DNA from: Hylemonella gracilis
Lineage (GTDB): Bacteria; Pseudomonadota; Gammaproteobacteria; Burkholderiales; Burkholderiaceae_C
Assembly: GCF_004328645.1 (NCBI RefSeq)
Contig: NZ_CP031395.1
Location: forward strand, 248,001 to 312,000
Length of the DNA stretch: 64,000 bases
Reading direction: 5' to 3'
A program made the position numbers and the translations under genes. Under the pieces are notes generated by a model that was not told the DNA's origin, ran no database searches, and saw only the letters and a list, made by a program, of their open reading frames with translations. Positions 8,288-16,514 of the stretch are shown here, in pieces (position 1 is the stretch's first letter; every line of letters begins with the position of its first letter).

Positions 8288-10198
8288 ATGCGCTTGCCAT
8301 GGCCTACTGACGCAGCCCCCACCCCGCCACGCCGTAGCGACCTGCCGCCACTGAACGTGGCCGTCGCAGCGGCCTGCGTGATCGGCTTGACCGTCATCTG
8401 GTTCATGACCCTGCAGCGCATCGCCTTTGAACGCGAGCAGGCCGTTGCATCGGCGATGGAGGCCAATGCCAATCTGGCCATCGCCTTTGAGCAGCAGGTC
8501 TACCGCACGCTCAAGGCCGCCGAGCAGGTGGCCAGCTTTGTGCGCGAACAATATCTGAACCGTGGCGAGTCGATGGACCTGCGGCAGTGGGAAGCGCGCG
8601 GCGTGATCCGCGAAGCGATGTTCAACATTGTCAGCGTGGTGGATGCGCGGGGTTACATCGTGCACAGCAGCTTCTTGCCCGCCCGCGTCAACTACGCGGA
8701 CCGCGAGTTCTTCATCGCGCAACGCGATGTCGTGGCCGATCTCGCGCACGATGCCTTGCATGTGAGCCAGCCGGTGCTGGGCCGGGTGACGGGTCGCTGG
8801 CAGATTCCGATGTCGCTGGGCATGTGGCGCGCGGACGGTCGCTTCGCCGGGGTGGTGGTGGTGTCGGTGGACCCGGCCAGATTCACCGACTTCCATCGCC
8901 AGGCCAATCTGGGGCCGGGCGGCCTGCTCGAGTTGACCGGCCTGGACGGCACGGTCCGTGGACGCAAGATCGGCGAAGACCGCGGCTTCGGCATGGACGC
9001 CGGGGATCTGCCCTGGTTTCAGCGGCGAGCGCTGGCGCCAGCCGGCAGCTTCGTGGACAACGGCAGCCTGGATGGCGTGCCGCGCGTCATCAGCTATCGG
9101 ACGATGGCGGACTACCCGCTCATGGTCACGGTGGGCACGGCGTCCACCAGCGAGCTGGCGCCCGCGCTACGGCGGCGCAACGAGTACCTCCGGCTGGCCA
9201 GCGGCGTCAGCGCGGGCCTGCTGCTGTTCACGGCGCTGTTGATGCTGGCCTTGTCGCGCCAGCGCGCGGCCGCCCAAGCCCTGCGCACCAGCGAAGCCCT
9301 GTTCCGCGCCACCTTCCATCAGGCCGCCATGGGCATCGTCCATCTCTCGCCCAACGGCCGCATCCTGCTGGCCAACGAGAAGTTCTGTTGCATGCTGGGC
9401 TACAGCATGGCGGAACTGCGCACGCGCACGGTGTTTGAACTGGGCGATCCGGACCGGCAGCAGGAAGCGCGCCTGTTCTTGCGCAAGCGCCTGTCCGCGG
9501 ACAGCACGGACGCCTTGCCCGAGGTCGAGAAGACCTATCTGCGCAAGGACGGTTCCCTGCTCTGGGTCTGCGAGGCCCTGGGCTTGGTGAAAGACCGACA
9601 GGGCCGACCGGAACGGGTGGTGGCGGTGGTGCAGGACATCACCGCCCGCAAGGCCCTGGAGGCTCGCCTTTCGTACGACGCCTTGCATGACACCCTGACC
9701 GGTCTGCCCAACCGTCTGATGTTCCACGACCGTCTGGGGCAAGTGCTGGAATCGGCGCGTCGGCGCGAAGGCCTGGCCAGCGTGCTGTTCCTGGACCTGG
9801 ATGGCTTCAAGGCGGTGAACGACACGCTCGGACACGCGGCGGGCGATGAGCTGCTGCAACAGGTCGCGCGTCGGCTGGAAGGCTGCGTGCGCGCCGAAGA
9901 CACGGTGGCGCGCATCGGCGGCGATGAATTTGGCGTCGTGCTCGCCAGCGTGGCGCAAGACGGGGACTGCGAACGGGTGGCGGCCAAGATCCTGGACACG
10001 CTGGCCCAGCCCTTCTCGCTGACGGCGCGCGAGGTCCGCATCTCGGCCAGCATCGGCGGCGCGCTGTTTCCCGTGCACGGTCTGGACATGGACAGCCTGC
10101 TGGCGCGCGCAGACACCGGCATGTATGCCGCCAAGCACGAGGGCAAGGGCCGTTTCAGTTGGCAGGTTCCCGAAGAAACCCCGACCCCACTGGCCTGA
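8288..10198 (+). CDS. Membrane-bound PDC-PAS-GGDEF diguanylate cyclase
   Basis: A 636-residue sensor that makes c-di-GMP. One transmembrane helix lies near residues 20-45, followed by a periplasmic PDC/Cache-like domain of about 240 residues, with FNIVSVVDARGYIVHSS and YADREFF typical of such sensors. A second helix is near residue 305, then a PAS domain (ALFRATFHQAAMGIVHLSP onward) with its PAC tail. The GGDEF domain ends the protein: LTGLPNRLMF, FLDLDGFKAVNDTLGH, and an intact GGDEF at 544-548. RAED at 535-538 is a canonical RxxD inhibitory site, so product inhibition is expected. The ATG at 8288 is chosen with GGGAG upstream; a TTG at 8252 would add 12 residues. Confidence 0.93.
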   Translation: MRLPWPTDAAPTPPRRSDLPPLNVAVAAACVIGLTVIWFMTLQRIAFEREQAVASAMEANANLAIAFEQQVYRTLKAAEQVASFVREQYLNRGESMDLRQWEARGVIREAMFNIVSVVDARGYIVHSSFLPARVNYADREFFIAQRDVVADLAHDALHVSQPVLGRVTGRWQIPMSLGMWRADGRFAGVVVVSVDPARFTDFHRQANLGPGGLLELTGLDGTVRGRKIGEDRGFGMDAGDLPWFQRRALAPAGSFVDNGSLDGVPRVISYRTMADYPLMVTVGTASTSELAPALRRRNEYLRLASGVSAGLLLFTALLMLALSRQRAAAQALRTSEALFRATFHQAAMGIVHLSPNGRILLANEKFCCMLGYSMAELRTRTVFELGDPDRQQEARLFLRKRLSADSTDALPEVEKTYLRKDGSLLWVCEALGLVKDRQGRPERVVAVVQDITARKALEARLSYDALHDTLTGLPNRLMFHDRLGQVLESARRREGLASVLFLDLDGFKAVNDTLGHAAGDELLQQVARRLEGCVRAEDTVARIGGDEFGVVLASVAQDGDCERVAAKILDTLAQPFSLTAREVRISASIGGALFPVHGLDMDSLLARADTGMYAAKHEGKGRFSWQVPEETPTPLA

Positions 10199-10282
10199 GC
10201 CGCAACTGGCCATGGCCAGCTTCCTGAGCGACACCCGCCGACGGGCGATCCAGCCGCCGGTGCGGTGCGCCCTGCCCACAGT

Positions 10283-10651
10283 TCATGTCCGGGTCGCGAA
10301 CACGCGCAGCCGGTGACCATCCGGATCGGCCACCACCGTGGTGTAGCCGAAATCCATGGTGGTGGGCGACTGCAGCACGGGCCACCCCTGCGACCGGCTC
10401 TCTGCCACCCAAGCATCCACTTCGGCCGCCGTGCCGACCGTCATGCACAGTTCGCTCCCCCCGGGAGCGGCGGTCACGGGCGGTTGCACATCAGCACGTG
10501 ACCAGAGCCCGATCTTGAGGCCCGTGGGCAGGACAAACAGAGCGAATCCAGGCGATGACTCGACCGGCTGCAGCGCCAGCAGGCGTGCATAGAACTGAGC
10601 GCTGCGCGGCACATCGGCCACATACAGCAAGGCATAACTGGGGTGATTCAT
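10283..10651 (-). CDS. VOC-superfamily (glyoxalase/bleomycin-resistance fold) protein
   Basis: A 122-residue protein with the VOC paired beta-alpha-beta3 fold: LLYVADVPRSAQFYARLLALQPVE at the N-terminus and TTVVADPDGHRLRVF at the C-terminus. It resembles the small drug-binding EhpR/PhnB-like group more than metal-dependent glyoxalases, and the metal ligands are not all evident. It lies 98 bases downstream of a WYL-domain regulator on the same strand; such regulator/VOC pairs are common in proteobacteria. Substrate unknown; binding of a small toxic aromatic is one possibility. Confidence 0.85.
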   Translation of the reverse strand: MNHPSYALLYVADVPRSAQFYARLLALQPVESSPGFALFVLPTGLKIGLWSRADVQPPVTAAPGGSELCMTVGTAAEVDAWVAESRSQGWPVLQSPTTMDFGYTTVVADPDGHRLRVFATRT

Positions 10652-10749
10652 GAAAGGCTCCGTGAAAAGAAGGGAACAGATCAGGCACTGGGCCTGTGGT
10701 CCGATTCTTGGCCTTGTGCCTGTCAGTTTCTGTCAGCAGCACGCCGTAT

Positions 10750-11445
10750 TCACAGGCTCGGCGGCGCAATGCCTTCGTTCAGCCGCCACTCACGCAGCAA
10801 GTCGAGCCGGCGGCGGGGATAACGTGCCTCGAGCAGGTTCAGTCCACGGATGCGGTCGGTGCGGAAATGCCGAAAGCCCTGACGCGTCTCGCACCACGCC
10901 ACGAGCACGCTGACCTGTTCGAAGAACGCCAGCGCGCAGGGCCAGACGATGCGCAGCGTCTCGCGTTCTTGTGCGTCCATGTAGCGCAGTTCGACTCTGC
11001 GTTCCTCGCGCATGGCCGTGCGTGTCTGTGCCAGCACCTCGGCGGAACCGGCCAGGGTCTGGCGCGGCGCCACCAGCAAGGCACTGCTTTCCAGCGTGTA
11101 GCGCAAGTCCGGCGGCAGCACCGCCGAGATTCGGGATAGCGCGTGGCGCGCCGCGTCGGCCAGATGCGCGTCAGCCCGGTCCGAGACCCAGCGCATGCCC
11201 AGCACCAGGGCCTCGATCTCGTCGTCGGTGAACATCAGGGGCGGCAGCGTGAAGCCCGGGCGCAGCACATAGCCCACGCCGGCCTCGCCCTCGATCCGCG
11301 CCCCCTGTGACTGCAGGGTTGCAATGTCGCGGTAGAGCGTGCGCAGGCTAACGCCCAACCGCCCCGCCAGTTCTCCTCCGCTCACGGGGTGGCGATGGCG
11401 GCGCAGCTGTTCCATCAGGGTCAAGAGACGTTCGGTGCGCGACAT
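10750..11445 (-). CDS. YafY-type HTH/WYL-domain transcriptional regulator
   Basis: A 231-residue regulator with an N-terminal DeoR-like winged helix (RTERLLTLMEQLRRHRHPVSGGELAGRLGVS, then RTLYRDIATLQSQGA) and a C-terminal WYL domain. The ligand or nucleic-acid-binding WYL core appears as RRVELRYMDAQERETLRIVWPCALAFFEQVSVLVAWCETRQGFRHFRTDRI; the tryptophan-tyrosine-leucine triplet is degenerate here, as in many YafY proteins. It probably controls the VOC gene that follows it. WYL proteins are also found as regulators in defence islands, but nothing else here suggests one. Confidence 0.9.
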   Translation of the reverse strand: MSRTERLLTLMEQLRRHRHPVSGGELAGRLGVSLRTLYRDIATLQSQGARIEGEAGVGYVLRPGFTLPPLMFTDDEIEALVLGMRWVSDRADAHLADAARHALSRISAVLPPDLRYTLESSALLVAPRQTLAGSAEVLAQTRTAMREERRVELRYMDAQERETLRIVWPCALAFFEQVSVLVAWCETRQGFRHFRTDRIRGLNLLEARYPRRRLDLLREWRLNEGIAPPSL

Positions 11446-11478
11446 GGCTTGCCCGGAAGGAAATGACGCAGCGCGGCA

Positions 11479-12507
11479 TCAGGGCGATTCCGCGAGCTGG
11501 CGCAGCTTCTCCAGCAAGGCCTCCGGAATCGTCACGCCTTGCTCATGGGCCCGCTCGGCCTTGCGCTCGCGCTGGTCACCCGGCACACGCACGCCCTCGT
11601 CCGCGCGCATGACGGCGATGAGTGCTTCAATGCGTTCCGCGTAGGCCGCCGTGCCGGCCATGCCGCCGGGATCGAAGACCAGAAAGAGCTGCCCCATGCG
11701 CAGGCGGTTGCCCTGTTCCTCGAAGAAGGTGTCCATCTCGGCGCCGAAGCGAGCGCCCGTGAGCGTGACGACCAACACTTCGATGATCAGGGCCAGCAGC
11801 GCGCCCTTGATGCCCCCATTGGCCGAACCGAAGGGCAGCATGGAGCCGCGCAGGCCCGCCTGGGCGTCGGTGGTGGGTAGTCCGTGTTCGTCCAGCGCCC
11901 AGCCCAGCGGAATGGACTCGCCCTTCTGCGCGGCCACCATGAGTTTGCCGCGCGCCACCTCGGACATGGCGAAGTCCATGACCACGGGCGGCTGACTCCG
12001 TCCATCCCGGTCGGGACGCGGAAACACGGCCGCCAGCGGGTTGGTGCCCATCAGCGGTCGCCGGCCGCCGACCACAGGCATGGCGGCCGGTGAATTGCTC
12101 ATGGCGATGCCGATCAGCCCGGCACGTGCCACGGGCTCCAGGTGCCAGGCCGCGGCGCCAAAGTGGTAGCTGTTGCAGATGCCGGCCAGGGCCAGCCCCT
12201 GGCTGCGGGCACGGGTCATGGCTTCCTGCACGGCCAACTCACAGGCGGGAAAGGACAGGCCGTCGCCCGCGTCCACCAGCACGGTGGCGGGTTTGGACGC
12301 CAGCACCCGGGGCAGGGCCTGGCCATCGACCCGACCGCTGCGCAGGTGGGACGCGTAGAAAGGAATGCGTGAGACCCCGTGCGTGGCCAGCCCTTGGGCG
12401 TCGGCGGCGACGAGGGCGCGAGCGGTGGTACGGGCTTGGTGGGCATTGGCGCCGGCGGCGCGCAGGGCAGATTCAGCCAGGGATTCGAGTTCGGCGAGAG
12501 AGATCAC
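11479..12507 (-). CDS. Ldh-family NAD(P)-dependent oxidoreductase (malate/L-lactate/ureidoglycolate dehydrogenase type)
   Basis: A 342-residue cytosolic enzyme of the malate/L-lactate dehydrogenase family (PF02615), with a length typical for the family. Visible landmarks are AQGLATHGVSRIPFY near the N-terminus, GICNSYHFGAAAWHLEPVARAGLIGIAMSNSPA, GTNPLAAVFP, MSEVARGKL and GSANGGIKGALLALIIEVL. The His in SYHFG is the usual catalytic/nicotinamide-contact residue. The family reduces 2-oxoacids or related substrates, so the specific reaction is open (malate, sulfolactate, ureidoglycolate or others). It follows the ModA-like gene on the same strand with a 30-base gap, suggesting one operon for uptake or sensing and turnover of a 2-hydroxyacid. 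Confidence 0.88.
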   Translation of the reverse strand: MISLAELESLAESALRAAGANAHQARTTARALVAADAQGLATHGVSRIPFYASHLRSGRVDGQALPRVLASKPATVLVDAGDGLSFPACELAVQEAMTRARSQGLALAGICNSYHFGAAAWHLEPVARAGLIGIAMSNSPAAMPVVGGRRPLMGTNPLAAVFPRPDRDGRSQPPVVMDFAMSEVARGKLMVAAQKGESIPLGWALDEHGLPTTDAQAGLRGSMLPFGSANGGIKGALLALIIEVLVVTLTGARFGAEMDTFFEEQGNRLRMGQLFLVFDPGGMAGTAAYAERIEALIAVMRADEGVRVPGDQRERKAERAHEQGVTIPEALLEKLRQLAESP

Positions 12508-12537
12508 GCCGCATCTTAACCAAGCAGGACTGCATAA

Positions 12538-13242
12538 TCATTCGAAACCGTCCGCGCGCCGATCCGCCACGGCCTCCGGCGCGGCCAGCATCTCGATCAG
12601 CGCGCGCGCGGCCTGGGGCTGCTCGGAACGCGCGGTGATGGCGGCGGTGTAGATCGTCGCGAGCTCGAAACTCTTGGGCAGCACGCCGGCGCACTGCAGG
12701 CCGGGCGTGGCCAGGATCTCGGTCATGTGGGTGCAGACCAGCACGCCCTGGGCCTCGGCCTCCTGGGCTTCACTCAGGGCCTGCAGGGCGGCGCTCCCGT
12801 TGTTGAAGAATCGCAGCTTGGGTGCCAACTCGGGCATCAGCCCCAGGCGCTGAAAGACCTGCATGAGGTGGGTACCGGCGCGGGTCTTGGCGGGATCGGC
12901 GAAATAGATGGCACGCGCGGCCAGCAGCGCATCCTTGAAGGCGCCGGGTGTTTCCAGGCAGGGCACGGGTGCGCCCGTCTTCACCGCCACGCCAGTGCGC
13001 ACCAAGCCGAGGGCACGCGCGCTGTCCGGCAGAACCCGACCGGCCACGACGAGCTCCTCGATCAGGGCCTGGGTCAGGATGAGCACGTCGCAAGCCTCGC
13101 CCGCGAGCAGGCGATCGCGCATCAGGCCCACCGCGCCGAAGCGCGCTTCAATCGTACGTCCGGTGTGTTGATGAAAATCCTCACGCAGCCTTGCAATCAA
13201 CCCCCTGGCCGCGCCGCCACTCAGGACATGGAGTGCACCCAT
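12538..13242 (-). CDS. ModA-like substrate-binding domain protein without a signal peptide
   Basis: A 234-residue protein with the molybdate-binding (ModA/type 2 periplasmic) fold: LHVLSGGAARGLIARLREDFHQHTGRTIEARFGAVG, CDVLILTQALIEELV, and DPAKTRAGTHLMQVFQRLGL. The ATG at 13242 has an AAGGAG site seven bases upstream and is firmly preferred over a start at 13281. From this start there is no hydrophobic leader, so the protein would stay in the cytosol, unlike a transporter-linked ModA. It is followed by the Ldh-type gene. It may be a cytosolic ligand sensor or binding partner. No ABC permease or ATPase is near. Confidence 0.8.
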   Translation of the reverse strand: MGALHVLSGGAARGLIARLREDFHQHTGRTIEARFGAVGLMRDRLLAGEACDVLILTQALIEELVVAGRVLPDSARALGLVRTGVAVKTGAPVPCLETPGAFKDALLAARAIYFADPAKTRAGTHLMQVFQRLGLMPELAPKLRFFNNGSAALQALSEAQEAEAQGVLVCTHMTEILATPGLQCAGVLPKSFELATIYTAAITARSEQPQAARALIEMLAAPEAVADRRADGFE

Positions 13243-13368
13243 CGCGGGTCTCCTTCTGGGCTTGTTTGTTGTCGGTCGCAACCATGCTAGCCCCGGCGCG
13301 CGCGCGCCTTCCCGAGGACTATCCCTGAATGACCGCCTAGGGAAAGCGTGGGCCAGCGTTTCCCCGGG

Positions 13369-14535
13369 TTAAATAAACAGCGGATCTTCCTGCATCGCCT
13401 CGATCTGCTCGCGCAGTTGTAGCGCCTGACCCTGCCAATAGTCCGTACTTCCAAACCATGGAAAGTTGCGCGGGAACGTCGGGTCTGCCCAGCGGCGCGC
13501 GAGCCACGCGCTGTAGTGGATGAGGCGCAAGGTGCGCAAGGGTTCGATCAAGGCCAGTTCGCGCCGATCGAAGGCGCGCATCTGCTCGTAGCCGTCGACC
13601 AGGCAGGACAGCTGACCGCCGCGCTGCGCGCGATCGCCCGAGAGCAGCATCCACAGGTCCTGCACGGCCGGGCCCATGCAGGCGTCGTCGAGATCGACGA
13701 AGTGGGGGCCCGGCGCCGTCGGCACGGCAGCCGCGGCGGATGGGACCACGGGTTTTGCATCGGACTTCTTGCCGGAGGTCTCGTCCGTATCCAGGGGCGT
13801 CCAGAGCACATTGCCTGCGTGGCAATCGCCGTGCAGACGAATGAGGCTGAGGCCCTGCAGGGACTGGGTGTAGCGGGCCTCCACCAAGGCCAGGGCTTCC
13901 TCGCAGGCGCCTTGCCAGGCAGATTGCGCGTCCAGTGGAACCATGCCGCTGGCCAGCAGCCAGCGCAGGGGCTCAAAACCGAAGCGCTGCGCGTCCAGCG
14001 CAGGGCGCTGAGTGAAGGGCCGGCGCGCGCCCACCTCGTGCAGGCGCGCGAGGAAACGGCCAATCCATTCCAGCACCTCGGCATCGTCCAGCTCGGGCGC
14101 GCGCCCGCCACGGCGCGGGCTGACGGAAAAGAAAAAGCGCACGGGTTCGCCCTCCGCGCTCAGGCCGTGACGACCGCCCTCCAGGGAAGAGGCCGCCGTG
14201 CAGCTGTGCAAGCTGCGGCCCTCCAATTCCAGGGGTGCGACCACCGGCACTTCCGCCGCCTGCAGCTCGGCAGCGAAAGCGTGCTCCTCCAGGATCTGCG
14301 CCTCGCTCCAGCGCTCGGGTCGGTAGAACTTGGCGACCACGCTGCCCCCATCGTCCAGGCCGGCCAGATAGACGCGGTTTTCGTAGGAGCTGAGGGCCTG
14401 CAGGCGACCGTCGCAGGCCAGGCCCAGACCGAGCAGCGCGTCCAGCACCACGTCGGGGGTCAGGGCATCGTAGGGATGCGCGGAGGACGGGGGGGCGCTG
14501 GCGGGGTCGGACATGAGGCGGCGATTGTCGTTCAT
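13369..14535 (-). CDS. srkA: SrkA/RdoA (YihE)-type stress-response protein kinase
   Basis: A 388-residue aminoglycoside-phosphotransferase-fold kinase. It shows SSYENRVYLAGLDDGGSVVAKFYRPERWS at the N-terminus with the ATP-binding lysine, the catalytic loop HGDCHAGN at 235-242, and FVDLDDACMGPAVQDLWMLL with metal-binding Asp281, all typical of SrkA. SrkA protects E. coli from stress-induced death downstream of Cpx, acting on serine/threonine. Odd feature: about 25-30 low-complexity residues rich in K, A, P and V separate N242 from the FVDLDD strand, a place where the family usually has a short loop. The ATG at 14535 has AAGG upstream; an alternative lies at 14514. Confidence 0.88.
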   Translation of the reverse strand: MNDNRRLMSDPASAPPSSAHPYDALTPDVVLDALLGLGLACDGRLQALSSYENRVYLAGLDDGGSVVAKFYRPERWSEAQILEEHAFAAELQAAEVPVVAPLELEGRSLHSCTAASSLEGGRHGLSAEGEPVRFFFSVSPRRGGRAPELDDAEVLEWIGRFLARLHEVGARRPFTQRPALDAQRFGFEPLRWLLASGMVPLDAQSAWQGACEEALALVEARYTQSLQGLSLIRLHGDCHAGNVLWTPLDTDETSGKKSDAKPVVPSAAAAVPTAPGPHFVDLDDACMGPAVQDLWMLLSGDRAQRGGQLSCLVDGYEQMRAFDRRELALIEPLRTLRLIHYSAWLARRWADPTFPRNFPWFGSTDYWQGQALQLREQIEAMQEDPLFI

Positions 14536-14803
14536 CGCACCTTGCGGAAAGGAGGGGGACCAACCAGGCTGGCGGCCGGAATTGCGGCGCCAGTGGCGGC
14601 CCCAAAGGATGTCCAGGAAAGCAAAGGGCGGAAAAGCAGGGCAAAAAGGCCTGCGGAGCAGGCACCACAGAGGGTTTGTCAGGCTTTTTCTGACACAAGA
14701 AACCGATCTACGCCGATTCAAGTTCCCGAGGGCGGCCCCTAAAGTCCGCGCACGCAATCAGAAAACCGAGACCCCTCATTTTTTTGCGTCACAAGGAATC
14801 GCC
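14536..14803. promoter_or_regulatory. Divergent intergenic region with an inverted repeat
   Basis: This 268-base spacer between srkA and the small 79-residue gene holds no convincing open frame. TGTCAG (14677-14682) and CTGACA (14690-14695) form a perfect 6-base inverted repeat around a T-rich loop, which could be an operator or a short stem-loop. An AAGGA ribosome binding site (14793-14797) precedes the small gene. Confidence 0.4.
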
Positions 14804-15043
14804 ATGCAAAGCAACCCGACCTCCCTCAACCCCTTCAGTCTGATGATGGAGCCCGAGGCCGTGATCCAGGCCATGGAACGCTCCACCGCGCTGCGCTCGC
14901 TGCGCCGCCACCAGCTGCGTCCCCTGGACAAGCCGCTGATCCCCTATTCCAACACCCGCATCAACCCGATGCGCGAAGTGCTCGACGACGAACAACCCGT
15001 CGTGCGCCAAGTCCGCCCCGACGCGATGGGCCTGGGCCACTGA
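14804..15043 (+). CDS. Small hypothetical protein, 79 residues
   Basis: Starts at ATG 14804, six bases after an AAGGA ribosome binding site. The protein has no signal peptide, membrane segment or cysteine. It has an acidic/hydrophobic N-terminal half (FSLMMEPEAVIQAMERS), a basic middle (LRSLRRHQLRPLDKP), and a proline-punctuated tail ending DAMGLGH. Codon use matches the neighbours and the start signal is strong, so it is likely a real gene. I do not recognise the family. It is followed by two GC-rich stem-loops, then the rhodanese gene. It may be a nucleic-acid- or protein-binding peptide, but nothing in the sequence proves this. Confidence 0.65.
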   Translation: MQSNPTSLNPFSLMMEPEAVIQAMERSTALRSLRRHQLRPLDKPLIPYSNTRINPMREVLDDEQPVVRQVRPDAMGLGH

Positions 15044-15070
15044 TTTTTTCCCGCATCGGAGCGGTTGAAC

Positions 15071-15110
15071 GCGCCGCGTGGCGCGAGGACCGTTGCCGGG
15101 CATGGCCCGG
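15071..15110. repeat. Two adjacent GC-rich stem-loops
   Basis: GCGCC (15071-15075)/GGCGC (15080-15084) and CCGGGC (15096-15101)/GCCCGG (15105-15110) lie downstream of the small gene and upstream of the rhodanese. No U-tract follows, so they may stabilise the 3' end of the small-gene mRNA rather than act as classical terminators. Confidence 0.45.
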
Positions 15111-15153
15111 ACTTCCGATCGTTTCTCGTCGGGCCGACACAGGAAGCCGGCAT

Positions 15154-15627
15154 TTGCGTTTATCCTTGGCGGGCCTCGCTGCCCTGACTTGCCCCGCCCG
15201 CCATGTCGCATTTTCCAGCCCGTCCCCCGCCGAAGGTTATGCCGGTGATGTCTCGCCCGAGCAGGCTTGGGCCTGGGTCCAGGGTGGCGAAGCTGTGCTG
15301 ATCGACGTGCGCAGCGACGCCGAGCGCGAGTGGGTCGGTTATGTGCCAGGCGCCATCGGCCTGGCCTGGAAGCAATGGCCAGGCATGGCCTTGAACCCGG
15401 CCTTCGACGCCGACCTGCAGGCCGCCGCCGCAGCCGCGCCGGGCCAGAAGCTGGTGCTGCTGTGCCGCAGCGGCGTGCGATCCATCGCCGCGGCGCGGCG
15501 AGCCACCGAGCTGGGCCTGTCCGCCTACAACATCCTGGAAGGCTTCGAAGGCGACGCCGATGCCCAGGGTCACCGCGGCCGCCTGGGCGGCTGGCGCTAC
15601 CGGGGCCTGCCCTGGAAGCAGTACTGA
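15154..15627 (+). CDS. Rhodanese-domain sulfurtransferase
   Basis: A single-domain rhodanese. The core reads [40 protein letters not shown], and the active-site loop LLCRSGVRS with catalytic Cys; it ends in [14 protein letters not shown]. It would carry sulfane sulfur as a persulfide in the cytosol. The N-terminus is uncertain. As written, the frame opens at a TTG (15154) preceded by AGGAAG. An ATG at 15203, out of frame by one, would give a more natural N-terminus if one base is missing from the T4 run at 15211-15214 (or the C5 run at 15224-15228), giving 141 residues. It lies immediately upstream of coaX (25-base gap). The sox cluster begins about 2 kb away, but no direct link is shown. Confidence 0.85.
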   Translation: MRLSLAGLAALTCPARHVAFSSPSPAEGYAGDVSPEQAWAWVQGGEAVLIDVRSDAEREWVGYVPGAIGLAWKQWPGMALNPAFDADLQAAAAAAPGQKLVLLCRSGVRSIAAARRATELGLSAYNILEGFEGDADAQGHRGRLGGWRYRGLPWKQY

Positions 15628-15652
15628 GCCCAGGCATTCCGGTATCGTCCTC

Positions 15653-16483
15653 ATGTCCTTTCTCGCCATCGACGTAGGCAACACCCGACTCAAATGGGCG
15701 CTGTTCGAGTCCGCCCGTCCGGGCGCGCGCGCGCTGGCCCAAGGTGCGGAATTCCTGGACCACATCGACAAACTGGCCGAAACCGCCTGGAGTCGCCTGC
15801 CCGCACCCGAGGCCATGCTGGGCTGCGTGGTCGCCAGCGATGCCGTCAAGCACCGGGTGGAAGCCCAGATGGAAGAACTGTGGGATGTCTCGCCGCAGTG
15901 GGTGATCGCCAGCGCGCAGGAAGCCGGCCTGGTCAACGGTTACGACCATCCAGCCCGGCTGGGCCCGGACCGCTGGGTCGCCATGATCGGTGCCTGGCAC
16001 CGCATGCAGGCCCTGCCGGGTTCCTCGGGCAAGCCGCGTCCCATCGTGCTCTCCATGGTGGGCACGGCGGTGACGGTGGAGGCCATCGACGCCGGCGGCA
16101 AGTTCCTGGGCGGCTACATCCTGCCCGGCCACGGCATCATGCTGCGTGCGCTGGAGTCGGGCACAGCCGGTCTGCATGTCCCCACGGGAGAGGTGCGCCC
16201 CTTCCCCACCAACACCAGCGACGCACTGACCAGCGGCGGCACCTTCGCCATCGCAGGTGCGATGGACCGGATGGTGCAACATGTGCGCGCGCACTGCGGC
16301 ATCGACCCCTGGTGCGTGATGACCGGCGGCGCCGGCTGGAAGATGGCGCCCAGCCTGTCCTCCCGCTTTGAACTGATCGACAGCCTGATCTTCGATGGCC
16401 TGCTGCAGATCGCGACCCACCGCAGCCTGGGTCAGAAGATGGCGGTCGACGCGCCGCTGATCCAGCCGCGCTTCGCGCTTTGA
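15653..16483 (+). CDS. coaX: Type III pantothenate kinase
   Basis: A 276-residue cytosolic enzyme that phosphorylates pantothenate, the first step of coenzyme A synthesis. It belongs to the ASKHA fold: the phosphate-1 motif [16 protein letters not shown] opens the protein, [14 protein letters not shown] carries the substrate-contact motif GxDR, and [12 protein letters not shown] is the phosphate-2 loop. Type III enzymes are not feedback inhibited by CoA and are typical of Burkholderiales. The start at ATG 15653 lies 25 bases after the rhodanese stop, suggesting co-transcription. In many relatives coaX is paired with birA, which is not seen here. Confidence 0.95.
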   Translation: MSFLAIDVGNTRLKWALFESARPGARALAQGAEFLDHIDKLAETAWSRLPAPEAMLGCVVASDAVKHRVEAQMEELWDVSPQWVIASAQEAGLVNGYDHPARLGPDRWVAMIGAWHRMQALPGSSGKPRPIVLSMVGTAVTVEAIDAGGKFLGGYILPGHGIMLRALESGTAGLHVPTGEVRPFPTNTSDALTSGGTFAIAGAMDRMVQHVRAHCGIDPWCVMTGGAGWKMAPSLSSRFELIDSLIFDGLLQIATHRSLGQKMAVDAPLIQPRFAL

Positions 16484-16514
16484 CGCCCGCGCCCCGCAAT
16501 GGGGGCCAGACGGC

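Noticed and set aside
10750..11445. WYL protein as a sign of a defence island
   Set aside because: The neighbours are a VOC protein and metabolic genes. No nuclease, helicase-toxin or retron component is present.
15071..15110. CRISPR or mobile-element repeat from the adjacent hairpins
   Set aside because: The two hairpins differ in sequence, are not periodic and have no nearby cas or transposase genes.
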